Source: Akkermansiaceae bacterium (GTDB lineage: Bacteria; Verrucomicrobiota; Verrucomicrobiia; Verrucomicrobiales; Akkermansiaceae). From it: a stretch of DNA of 53,019 nucleotides. The notes beneath the pieces are model-generated. The model did no database searches, had not been told where the DNA came from, and worked only from the letters and a program-made list of their open reading frames with translations. This document shows positions 9,701 through 17,797 of this stretch, one piece after another. How positions within the stretch are numbered: position 1 is the first letter of the stretch; the number at the start of each line of letters is the position of its first letter. A program made the translations under genes and the position numbers. The DNA is taken from positions 1 through 53,019 of the forward strand of contig CAIVKO010000154.1 of the NCBI GenBank assembly GCA_903906515.1. Direction: 5' to 3'.

Positions 9701-10500
9701 ATGGGCTCGAAATCAAGGACGGGAAGATCAGCGAGTATTTTTTTCCGCAGCGTGTGATCGAAAATGGCCAGACGGAATTCGTTGTCCACACCGCGGTTTC
9801 CAATCAAGGAAATCCGATCCTCAATCCCCGCGGGGGAGCCTTCATGGAACCGCAGCGTGTGAACTGCAGCAGTTCTGCTCCAGAGGCCAAACTCATGTTT
9901 TCGTTTGCGACCAAGACTGCGGCTGGTACGGCAAAACCTAACTGGCAAAGTTACAGTAAACCGGTCGAAATCAGTTCCGACGGCCGCCTCTCCGTGAAAA
10001 GCGTCTCCCCGAATGGCATCAAGGACTGCCGGGTCTATGACTATGATTACACATTCCCTAGGCCTCCCGACGTCGCTTCCAACGCCGGATTGCAAGCGGG
10101 AATCTCGTGCAGGCTCGGCTCTTCCCAGCCCGCATTCATTCTGGGCGAAATCGGAATCCGTCCATACGCCGAGGCACAGCACCTGACCAAGGCGGAGCAG
10201 TTCGTCGTGGACGGTGTTGTCGAGATCAAACAGCCCGGAATCTACACCTTCTACTTCCTGGCCAAGGAGGATGGCTCGATGAAGTTGGGAGGGCAGGAGC
10301 TTTTCCCGATGGGAGAATCCCACCCGCTGATCGGCGTTCCATACTCCAGGACCGTGGCGCTGTTGAAGGGGTATTATTCCCTCCACATCGAACAGAACGA
10401 TCCCCTGAGAAAGAAATTGCTTGAGCTGGATTGGACGGGACCGGGAATCACCCGCCAGCCAATCCCTGCCTCGCAGTTATTCCACCATCAGAATAAGTGA
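6718..10500 (+). CDS. Heparinase II/III-like polysaccharide lyase paralogue
   Basis: The 1260-residue paralogue of the preceding gene starts at a GTG 13 bp after it. The GTG is favoured because a signal peptide follows at once (residues about 1-25, GLVHAKEG). Zinc-ribbon-like cysteines are Cys77/80 and Cys111/114, with the shared CGTVFPN block. The toroid region contains DGGYVEGPGYGE, close to the family's conserved Glu/Tyr segment. The beta-domain has NHARQDAMSLQMYAF, keeping one His (His480) and the Asp of the HGHxD signature. HNTVVINQQNQ matches the family's HNTVVVDG-type strand. The C-terminus carries a PA14-like segment (EIKQPGIYTFYF). It is more canonical in the toroid than its neighbour. 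Likely role: periplasmic or surface cleavage of a uronate-containing polymer. Confidence 0.82.
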   Translation: MTTLRTYSLIVLALCVYGGGGLVHAKEGAPDAKPAPQAVKPTDQKSTHEDGLQLLTIPDEELLSAVPKFTHIILNYCPACRKGKPHDKKFDGGSVAFPGEWDPKHPDQIICKACGTVFPNKDFPMKEEIFTNKIGEEYTIRSYRDENGPPYVGQPEGMPKGRVYYIDGMINKAKGEWLFPKLVALSALYKQSGDKRYADKLLPVLDKYLDAYPHYMTVTERGNRIVNWTNRQALTLERFLDRIGDTRADTPPFLWKVLENMAAGSEKNSAKTEDKTQVAIQRMLDKAYKDIYFFDAKKNFLDQELYAGNFGQGLGGLGKLPIATLFKRPEIFHFIVQTLMDTPRVPYFYDGGYVEGPGYGEIQTSRLQGMHVMDGYSDPKGFVFEADGTRFDNVHPMKDHEDFYWSAYNFWKDLRLPGAGNIVTHDCDYKSFILNDTWFKPRERSENIMMGGFKHTVLGDGEGDLQIQTHFAFGDNGANHARQDAMSLQMYAFDHYLLDDFPYHKSTIRKLDELSLVHNTVVINQQNQYRYFNDGDAQLYVPTLPGLSVVKVDGKRAYPLEAKKHIRTLISNTVDLKRPYVVDIFETEGGVLHDYTLRTSSYHPQTAEISLPVKAVPGDQPLMARGEIWENPWENRSPVGTGYGLLFHVKDAEAQPYFTLKYDCTNPWVKVPEDRTGIPQLPHVFDPNFTKANPAVGTMHHFVSEPGYQALLTDMPALRLSGFYGELDPQTHQQVPYKDWQHMQPLFILRHKVAEGEKSLFIVVHEPYLEQPKIKKVERLKTDDANILALRIEFGDRKDTLIYSLDGSVIHTTVDGTELNGVLGSVAETSDGKRDGYLIGGTALKCVRASLALAAPLDSYKGKITGTLRKWNGDKEDALIANSDCNLPEGIVLRGSWIMLKNSGAYNKEPDGSFKAGRPNRMAYDNLPTRMDFNNRKLKLAVTDDSKEYYKKELDRIEAERAYDAQQGDGFWSCFEIDRVEKTGGKVVIVTKGEHGLEIKDGKISEYFFPQRVIENGQTEFVVHTAVSNQGNPILNPRGGAFMEPQRVNCSSSAPEAKLMFSFATKTAAGTAKPNWQSYSKPVEISSDGRLSVKSVSPNGIKDCRVYDYDYTFPRPPDVASNAGLQAGISCRLGSSQPAFILGEIGIRPYAEAQHLTKAEQFVVDGVVEIKQPGIYTFYFLAKEDGSMKLGGQELFPMGESHPLIGVPYSRTVALLKGYYSLHIEQNDPLRKKLLELDWTGPGITRQPIPASQLFHHQNK

Positions 10501-10531
10501 AGTTTAATATATATTGAAAGACGAACAACCC

Positions 10532-13282
10532 ATGAAACTCCATCCGAAACTAACCCGGCTCAATCTCCCAATCCTTTCAATCCTTGGGATCGGGTTGCTC
10601 GTGCTCGGTCTTGCTCTTGCGCCGCTCCATGCTCAGGAGCAAGCCTTAACCTCCCTCAATAACACTCCCTGGAGGGTGGCCATGCAACCCGACGTGAAGG
10701 AATCCGGAGAACAGATATCCGCTCCGAACTATGCCACGGATCAATGGCTGGCCGCCCATGTGCCCGGCACGGCCTTTGGTGACTATGTCATCGCCGGATT
10801 GGAGAAGGAGCCCTCCTACGGTGAAAATGCCCGCTTGGTTGACCAGGCCAAATACTACAAGAATTATTGGTATCGCACCGAGTTCACCGTCCCGGCGGAC
10901 TATCTCACCGGCGGTCTGATCTGGCTGAATCTCGACGGCGTGCATCGCGACGCCGATGTCTATCTCAACGGAACGAAAGTCGGATCGATGGCAGGTTTCT
11001 ACCAGCGCGGGCGCTTTGATGTGACCAAAATGGTGAAGCGCACCGGCAAGAATTTCCTGGCCGTGCTGGCGTATCACATGGTCTTGCTCGACGGCAAAGA
11101 CACGGGCTCTTCGTCGTCCCCGTCGATTTTGTGCAGCCGCGGGTGGGATTGGATGCCGCGGGTGCCCGGATTCAACACCGGCATCTATAAGGATGTGTAT
11201 CTATCACATACCGGAGATGTCTCACTGGTAGACCCGTGGATTCGCAGCGAGATGAAGGATCTCAATTTCACCGAGGCCGATCTTTCGGTGCAGGTTGAAC
11301 TCGCCAATCATTCATCGGCAGCCGTGACCGGCGAACTGGTGGGTGAGATCAACCCCGGTAAAATTCCATTCACCCAGACGGTCACGCTGAAACCTAATGA
11401 GACGCGAAAGGTAATACTAACGGCCAAAACCGTGCCCGCATTGCATATCAAGAATCCCAAGCTGTGGTGGCCTAACGGTTCAGGTGAGCCGAACCTATAT
11501 ACCTGTGGTTTGACCTTCAAAGTGGGTGGCAAAGTCTCGGATCACAAGAATCTCACCTTTGGCATCAAGAAATACACCTACGAGACAAACAACAATGTGC
11601 TCTATGTTTGCATCAATGGCACGCGCCTGTTTCTGAAGGGCGGAAGCTGGGGGCCACCCGAGTTCATGCTCCGCAACCGCTCGGCCTTCGACTATGACAC
11701 GCGCATCCGGTTCCACAAGGAGATGAACTTCAACATCATCCGCAATTGGCTGGGATCCACTCCCGACGAGGAGTTTTATGCGGCGTGCGACAAGTATGGC
11801 ATCATGGTCTGGGATGAATTATGGAACTCCGCCAAGGGCGGCAGTCCCGCCAACCTCGACATCTACTTCGCCAATGTGGTGGAGAAGGTCAAACAACTGC
11901 GCAACCACCCGTGCATCGCCCTGTGGTGCCCGATGAATGAAGGTACCCCGCTGCCGGAGATCGCCAAGCCGCTGCGCGAAATTGTCAGAACCTACGACGG
12001 CGATGATCGCAACTACCAGGGCGACTCCGCCCGTGGCAAACTCAGCGGCAGTGGACCATGGCATGAAGTGGATTTGAAGGAATACTTTGTCGGCCTGCCC
12101 ACCACCAAGGGTGAAACCCAGCCGTATGGCCTGCGCAGCGAAATCGGTCTTGCCACCTTTACCAGCTTCGACAGCTTCAAAAAATTCATGCCCAAGGAAA
12201 AATGGTGGCCTAAAAACCCGCTGTGGTCGGTGCACTTTTTCTCGGGTGGCGGCTGGCCGGATGATTACATCGCGCACATATCGGAGCGTTATGGTGCGGC
12301 GTCAGACATCGAGGATTTCTGCCGCAAGGCGCAGTTGCTCAATATTGAGGCGTCGAAGGCGATGTTTGAAGGGTGGCTCGACCACTGGAATCGCGACGCG
12401 TCCGGCGCGATCATGTGGATGAGCAATCCATCCTATCCGGTCTTGGTGTGGCAAACCTATGATTACTATTACGACACCACCGGTGCCTATTGGGGCAGCA
12501 AGGCCGCCTGTGAGCCAATGCATATCTATTGGAATATCAATGATGATCGAATTCGGGTGGTCAACACCTCGGGCAAAACCGTGGACAACCTGAAAGCCGA
12601 GGCGGCGATCTATAACTTGGACGGCAGCAGGAAATCCCAGCAATCGGCGGTGATCAACTCGTCCCACAAGGAGGTCGCCGATTGCTTCAAACTGGCGGTG
12701 CCGGGCGATGTCACTGCGACGCATTTCCTGAAACTCCGCCTCACCGACGCCACCGGCAAGGTCGTCTCCGAAAACTTCTACTGGCGGGGCACCAACTATC
12801 GCAATTACTACGGATTGAACAATCTCAAGCCGGTGCAGTTGGTAGTCACCGAACCGAAGTCGGAGGCCTTGGCCAACGGCATGACCCGGATGACACTCGA
12901 TATCACCAACCCGGCCAATTCCGGCACGGTGGCCTTCTCGATCCGGCCCAAGCCCGTCATCCCAAGCACCGGCGAGCAGGTGCTGCCGGCCTTTATGAAC
13001 GACGGGTATTTCGCACTCCTGCCCGGTGAAACCAAGCACATCACCTTTGATTACGCCCCGGCCAAAGCCGGCGGTGAAAAACCGAAAGTAGTCGTCGAGT
13101 GCTGGAACAACGTCCCTCATCCGACACCCACCTTCACACCACCACTGCCCAAGAAGCCGCAGTTGCCTGCTCCCTGGAGCACCTTCTGGGGCACCCCCGA
13201 ACAAACCCCCGCGACGCCCAAGCCGCCCGTCAAGCCAGCGCCACCAAAGAATAGTGTCCCCGATCCCGGCAAACAATATTAA
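10532..13282 (+). CDS. GH2 glycoside hydrolase (exo-glucosaminidase/beta-mannosidase type)
   Basis: The 916-residue GH2 enzyme has a signal peptide (about 1-35, LAPLHAQE). The ATG at 10532 is preferred over an in-frame TTG six codons upstream. Order: jelly-roll sugar-binding domain (NYWYRTEFTVPADY, LNGTKVG), immunoglobulin-like domain, then a TIM barrel from about 370. Acid/base is Glu470 in CPMNEG and nucleophile is Glu537 in LRSEIG; both are present. The N-terminal layout resembles the subfamily of exo-beta-D-glucosaminidases and related beta-mannosidases, so the sugar may be beta-mannosyl or beta-glucosaminyl. The last ~50 residues are Pro/Lys/Thr-rich and look like a flexible tail or anchor linker. 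Two further paralogues occur in the window. Confidence 0.88.
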   Translation: MKLHPKLTRLNLPILSILGIGLLVLGLALAPLHAQEQALTSLNNTPWRVAMQPDVKESGEQISAPNYATDQWLAAHVPGTAFGDYVIAGLEKEPSYGENARLVDQAKYYKNYWYRTEFTVPADYLTGGLIWLNLDGVHRDADVYLNGTKVGSMAGFYQRGRFDVTKMVKRTGKNFLAVLAYHMVLLDGKDTGSSSSPSILCSRGWDWMPRVPGFNTGIYKDVYLSHTGDVSLVDPWIRSEMKDLNFTEADLSVQVELANHSSAAVTGELVGEINPGKIPFTQTVTLKPNETRKVILTAKTVPALHIKNPKLWWPNGSGEPNLYTCGLTFKVGGKVSDHKNLTFGIKKYTYETNNNVLYVCINGTRLFLKGGSWGPPEFMLRNRSAFDYDTRIRFHKEMNFNIIRNWLGSTPDEEFYAACDKYGIMVWDELWNSAKGGSPANLDIYFANVVEKVKQLRNHPCIALWCPMNEGTPLPEIAKPLREIVRTYDGDDRNYQGDSARGKLSGSGPWHEVDLKEYFVGLPTTKGETQPYGLRSEIGLATFTSFDSFKKFMPKEKWWPKNPLWSVHFFSGGGWPDDYIAHISERYGAASDIEDFCRKAQLLNIEASKAMFEGWLDHWNRDASGAIMWMSNPSYPVLVWQTYDYYYDTTGAYWGSKAACEPMHIYWNINDDRIRVVNTSGKTVDNLKAEAAIYNLDGSRKSQQSAVINSSHKEVADCFKLAVPGDVTATHFLKLRLTDATGKVVSENFYWRGTNYRNYYGLNNLKPVQLVVTEPKSEALANGMTRMTLDITNPANSGTVAFSIRPKPVIPSTGEQVLPAFMNDGYFALLPGETKHITFDYAPAKAGGEKPKVVVECWNNVPHPTPTFTPPLPKKPQLPAPWSTFWGTPEQTPATPKPPVKPAPPKNSVPDPGKQY

Positions 13283-13302
13283 CCCTAATCTTCAACATCA
13301 CC

Positions 13303-16161
13303 GTGAAAAAACATAACAAATCTGTTAGCACGACTAACAATCAGGCCATGACGGCGCTCGGTCTTATGGTCCTCGGGCTTGGCATGGTGCCATTGCTGGC
13401 GGGTGACCTCACCTCGCTCAACGAGGGTCCGTGGCAGTTGGCCCCGCAGCCGGACGTCAAGGACACCGGCACGCAGATTTCCGTGCCAGGTTATGCCGCC
13501 GGAAAATGGCTGGCCGCGCAAGTCCCCGGCACCGCCTTCGGTGCCTATGTCATCGCCGGAGTGGAGAAAGATCCGAGCGCCGGCGGTGACATCGGGCCAT
13601 CTAACATCAAGAAATACAACCGGAACTACTGGTATCGCACCGAGTTTGCACTGCCGGCGGATTACCAGTCCGGCCGGGTTTGGTTGAACCTTGACGGCGC
13701 GCACCGTGTTGCGGATGTTTATGTCAACGGCACCAAGGTTGGCACCATGCAGGGGTTTCTGCAGCGCGGGCGCTTCGATGTGACCAAACTGGTGCATGGC
13801 GCCAGCCGGAACGCACTGGCGGTGCTGACATACATCCCGGTGCTGGATAAGGATAATGAGGGCAAGGATAAGACCAATCCCACCATCCCGTCATTGATCT
13901 GCAAGAATGGCTGGGGCTGGATGCCGGATGTTCCCGGGCTGAATACCGGCATCACCCGCGATGTCTATTTGACCCATACCGCCGAGGTTTCACTGCTCGA
14001 TCCATGGGTCCGCAGCGAATTGTCAGATCTAACGGAAGCGGACCTGTCCGTCCAGGTGGAGGTCGCCAACGCGGCCGCCACGGCGGTGACCGGCGAGTTG
14101 GCGGGCGAGATCAATCCGGGCAAGATCCCGTTCAAAAAATCCGTCACGCTGCAGGCGGGCGAGACGCGGATCATCACGCTGAGCGCCAAGGACACCCCGG
14201 CGCTGCATCTCGACAACCCCAAGTTGTGGTGGCCCAATGGTTATGGTGATCCAAACCTCTACACCTGTCAGTTGGAATTCCGCGCGGGCGGCAAGGTCTC
14301 CGACCGGAGAAATCTAACATTCGGGATCAAGCAATACAGTTATCAGACATTCGTGAATGTTTTATACTTCTGCATCAACGGCCAGCGGTTGTTTCTGAAA
14401 GGCGGCAGCTGGGGCTCGCCGGAGTTCATGCTGCGTGGCCGCACGGCGGCCGACTACGACGTCCGCCTCCGCCTCCACCAGGAAATGAACTTCAACGTCA
14501 TCCGCAACATCCGCGGCCTGACGTTTGACCAGGCGTTCTACGATGCCTGCGACAAATACGGCATCATGGTCTGGGACGAATTCATGCCACAGCCACCCAC
14601 CGTCGGACTCAGTAAAAAATTGCTCTCCAATGCCTACGCTCTTTTGTATCGCGAATTGAAAAATGGCCGTCCCTCGCAAGCAGCTGCGGACGATCTGGTC
14701 AAGGTCGGCGGACTGACACCGGAGACGTCGGCGAAGATCGCTGCGATGGTGGCCAGCAAGGCTGAGTTCCAGCAAATCATCAACGTGGTTGACGATGATT
14801 TTCGCGCGGCGGAAGTGACCCAACGTAAGTCGTTAGGTGTGCTGGAGGCCGACGGCTATGCCAAAGGCACGTCCCGCGAATCACGCATCTACTATGCGAA
14901 TGCGATCGAGAAGATCAAACAATTCCGCAACCATCCATCCATCGCGCTGTGGTGTGTGATGAATGATGTCCAGATGGACCTGATGCTGCAGGAGCCACTG
15001 CGCGATATCATCAGAACTTATGATGGCTACGACCGCAACTCCCAGCCATGTGGCATCCGCGGATATGCCACCGGGTCCGAAAAATGGGCGGACCTCGACC
15101 TGAAAAATTGTTTCGCCGGCGTGCAAATCCAGGCCGGTGAGGACCAATTCCGCAGCGTAAGCGGCATCCCGACAGTCACCACCATTGACAGCCTGAAGAA
15201 GTTCATGCGCCCGCAAGACCAGTGGCCGAGTAATGCATCTTGGAGCAAGTATTTGTTTCCGGAGGATGCCAAAAGCAAGCCGGGTGATGGCAAGGATAGT
15301 GGTTACGCGGCAGCCATCACCCAACGCTACGGCCAGCCGACCGGCATTGAGGATTTCTGCCGCAAGGCGCAGTTGCTCAACCTGGAATCGATGAAAGCAT
15401 TGTTTGAAGGCTGGCTGGACCACAGCGACCGCGATGCCTTCGGCCTGGTCCTGTGGATGAGCAACCCCGCTTACCCCGCGCTGGCTTGGCAAACGTATGA
15501 TTACTATTATGACACCACCGGATCATACTGGGGTGCCAAAACCGCCTGCGAACCATTGCATATCTATTGGAATGCCAGTGACGACCGCATCCGGGTGGTC
15601 AACACAACCGGCAAGTCCGTGGACAACCTCAAGGCGGAGTTGTGGATCTATAATTTGGATGGCAAGGAGAAGGCCCGCCAAACAGCAGTTGTTAGTTCGC
15701 CATCCAATGCGATTGCCGATTGCTTCAAACTGGTGGTGCCGGGCGACCTCTCACCAACCCACTTCGTCAAACTCCGGTTGACCGACCCCGCCGGCAAGGC
15801 GGTTTCCGAGAACTTTTATTGGCGCGGCACCAAGTATCTCGATTATACCGCACTGGCCGGCCTGAAATCGGTCAAGTTGGAGGTTTCCACGCCAACCTCG
15901 AAGGTGCTGGCAAATGGCATGGTGCAGCTTGCGCTGGACATCACCAATCCTGCCAATTCGGGCGCGGTCGCCTTCGCCATCCGGCCGAAACCTGTCAAAC
16001 CAGGCACGGACGAACAAGTCCTGCCGGTCTTCATGAATGACGGCTATTTCTCACTGATTCCCGGCGAAACCAAACACCTCACGATCGAATACAACCCGGC
16101 CAATGCCGGTGGAGCAAACCCCAGAATCGAAGTCGAGCGCTGGAATGATTCCCATAAGTAA
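13303..16161 (+). CDS. GH2 paralogue lacking the catalytic nucleophile (probable pseudoenzyme)
   Basis: The 952-residue protein is clearly homologous to the GH2 enzymes at 10532 and 31819 along its whole length. GTG 13303 is a likely start, with the C/A-rich leader typical of this locus; ATG 13348 is an alternative. Signal peptide ends near LLAGD. Two differences stand out. The acid/base motif is CVMND (Asp555 instead of Glu), and the nucleophile motif LRSEIG has become FRSVSG, with Val619 replacing Glu. Asp can serve as acid/base in the CsxA-type subfamily, but the missing nucleophile should abolish normal retaining hydrolysis. Residues 427-528 (102 aa) replace a 14-residue loop of the paralogue, adding a helical insertion next to the active site. 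The Pro-rich tail is absent. A binding, scaffold or altered catalytic role is possible. Confidence 0.85.
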   Translation: MKKHNKSVSTTNNQAMTALGLMVLGLGMVPLLAGDLTSLNEGPWQLAPQPDVKDTGTQISVPGYAAGKWLAAQVPGTAFGAYVIAGVEKDPSAGGDIGPSNIKKYNRNYWYRTEFALPADYQSGRVWLNLDGAHRVADVYVNGTKVGTMQGFLQRGRFDVTKLVHGASRNALAVLTYIPVLDKDNEGKDKTNPTIPSLICKNGWGWMPDVPGLNTGITRDVYLTHTAEVSLLDPWVRSELSDLTEADLSVQVEVANAAATAVTGELAGEINPGKIPFKKSVTLQAGETRIITLSAKDTPALHLDNPKLWWPNGYGDPNLYTCQLEFRAGGKVSDRRNLTFGIKQYSYQTFVNVLYFCINGQRLFLKGGSWGSPEFMLRGRTAADYDVRLRLHQEMNFNVIRNIRGLTFDQAFYDACDKYGIMVWDEFMPQPPTVGLSKKLLSNAYALLYRELKNGRPSQAAADDLVKVGGLTPETSAKIAAMVASKAEFQQIINVVDDDFRAAEVTQRKSLGVLEADGYAKGTSRESRIYYANAIEKIKQFRNHPSIALWCVMNDVQMDLMLQEPLRDIIRTYDGYDRNSQPCGIRGYATGSEKWADLDLKNCFAGVQIQAGEDQFRSVSGIPTVTTIDSLKKFMRPQDQWPSNASWSKYLFPEDAKSKPGDGKDSGYAAAITQRYGQPTGIEDFCRKAQLLNLESMKALFEGWLDHSDRDAFGLVLWMSNPAYPALAWQTYDYYYDTTGSYWGAKTACEPLHIYWNASDDRIRVVNTTGKSVDNLKAELWIYNLDGKEKARQTAVVSSPSNAIADCFKLVVPGDLSPTHFVKLRLTDPAGKAVSENFYWRGTKYLDYTALAGLKSVKLEVSTPTSKVLANGMVQLALDITNPANSGAVAFAIRPKPVKPGTDEQVLPVFMNDGYFSLIPGETKHLTIEYNPANAGGANPRIEVERWNDSHK

Positions 16162-16165
16162 TCTG

Positions 16166-17797
16166 ATGCAAACACTCACAACCCGCATCTTTCTCCATCC
16201 GCTTGTTGTTATCGCTTTCGCTTCCAGCGTTCAGGCGGTCGTTGTCTTGCCTCCAATTTTCGGCACCAACATGGTGGTGCAAAAAGATGAACCACTCAAC
16301 TTCTGGGGCTGGGCCGATCCCGGCGAGAAGATCACCATCAAACTCGGCGGCGTGGTGGTGGCGACTGCTGTGGGTGAGGGGAAGGAGAAACCCTGGCGGG
16401 CACAACTTTCCGCGCAGATGATCGGGCCGGTGCCGGACATTGAGATTGCCGGATCGAATACGATCACGCTGACGAACATTCTAGCAGGAGAAGTCTGGCT
16501 CTGCACCGGGCAGTCTAACATGGTGATGACCCTCCTCAAAGGCTACACTCCGGTGTTGAACGGGGAGGCGGAGGCCGCCGCCGCCACTGATAACCAGATC
16601 CGGTTCTATCAGGGAGGCGGCAATAACAGCAAACCGCAAACCATCACGAATGACACTTGGGCGGTTTGCTCCCCGGAATCCGCCGCCAGGTTTTCCGCCG
16701 TCGGCTTTTTCTTTGCGAAAAAGCTGCGAGCACAGCACAAGGTGCCGGTGGGGTTGATCTGCCTCGCTGCCGGTGGACGGCCCGCCGAGTGGTTCGTCCC
16801 GGAGCGGATGATGGAGAAGGATGCGGATTTTCTAGCCAAAAAAGCCAGCGCACTGGCATTGAAAGACCAACTGGGCGCAAAAGCCGCCACCGACAAAAAG
16901 TCCGCCGGTGAGTATCGCAAAGTCCTCACGGAAGCCAGAAGCAAGGGAATCAAGGCCCCGCCCCGCCCGCCCGACCAGTTGACCAAGGAAGAGGCGGCAA
17001 AGATGAACGAGGCCGGTCTCTATCTGGATTTTGGTTTCCTCTATCGGCGCGACATGCAGGCGCTCAATCCGGTGCCTCTCGCCGGATTCATCTGGTATCA
17101 AGGAGAATCCAATGCCACGCGCGGCGACCAGTATGCCGCGCTCATGACCAAGCTCATTCATGGCTGGCGGGAAGATTGGGGTGGCAAGCCGCTGCCTCTG
17201 ATCATGGTGGCGCTCGCCGGTTATCAGTGTGGTGTGCCGACGCCGACGGTCATGACGGACAAGGGAGAAAGCTGGCCGCTGGTGCGCGAGGCAATGCTCA
17301 AGGTGGCACAGACAGTGCCCAATGTCGGAGTGGTTTCCGCAGTGGATGTGGGAGACCCCACCAATATACATCCCCCCAACAAGAAGCCGGTCGGCGAGCG
17401 CGCGGCGCTGTGGGCGCTCAACCATGTCTATGGCCAGAAGGTGGTCGCGGAGGGACCCGGCTTCGGCAAGGTCGAGTTCGCCGCTGGCAAGGCACTGGCA
17501 AACCTAACAACTAACAAGGACGGCCTGGTTTTGAAAAGCCCTGGCGGTTTCGAACTGGCCGGGGTTGACCGGAAATTTTATCCGGCCAAGGCGGAGTTGA
17601 TGGGCGACAAACTAACAGTCACCGCGCAGGAAGTCAGCAAACCGGTGGCGCTACGTTATGCGTTTTTGAATTTTCCGGAGTGCACGGTTTACAACGGTGC
17701 CGGTTTGCCCGCTCTGCCCTTCCGCACGGATGTCTGGACGGTGCAGCCGCTCGGATCGATTGACAAACAATCCGCTGGCATCCCAGTGAAAGAATGA
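16166..17797 (+). CDS. SASA-type carbohydrate O-acetylesterase 1
   Basis: Predicted SGNH-fold esterase of the sialate O-acetylesterase family (PF03629), removing O-acetyl groups from sugars. ATG 16166 gives a signal peptide (about 1-25, SSVQAVVV). ATG 16145 is also in frame but overlaps the previous gene. An N-terminal beta-sandwich (PPIFGTNMVVQKDEPLNFWG) precedes the catalytic block LCTGQSNM with Ser117. Later come FIWYQGESNA and the catalytic-His segment TNIHPPNKKPVG. The stop overlaps the next ATG by four bases (ATGA), which suggests translational coupling with the PDZ/HEAT protein. It lacks the heptad-repeat loop found in four sister esterases. The true substrate need not be sialic acid; acetylated neutral sugars are more likely here. 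Confidence 0.88.
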   Translation: MQTLTTRIFLHPLVVIAFASSVQAVVVLPPIFGTNMVVQKDEPLNFWGWADPGEKITIKLGGVVVATAVGEGKEKPWRAQLSAQMIGPVPDIEIAGSNTITLTNILAGEVWLCTGQSNMVMTLLKGYTPVLNGEAEAAAATDNQIRFYQGGGNNSKPQTITNDTWAVCSPESAARFSAVGFFFAKKLRAQHKVPVGLICLAAGGRPAEWFVPERMMEKDADFLAKKASALALKDQLGAKAATDKKSAGEYRKVLTEARSKGIKAPPRPPDQLTKEEAAKMNEAGLYLDFGFLYRRDMQALNPVPLAGFIWYQGESNATRGDQYAALMTKLIHGWREDWGGKPLPLIMVALAGYQCGVPTPTVMTDKGESWPLVREAMLKVAQTVPNVGVVSAVDVGDPTNIHPPNKKPVGERAALWALNHVYGQKVVAEGPGFGKVEFAAGKALANLTTNKDGLVLKSPGGFELAGVDRKFYPAKAELMGDKLTVTAQEVSKPVALRYAFLNFPECTVYNGAGLPALPFRTDVWTVQPLGSIDKQSAGIPVKE

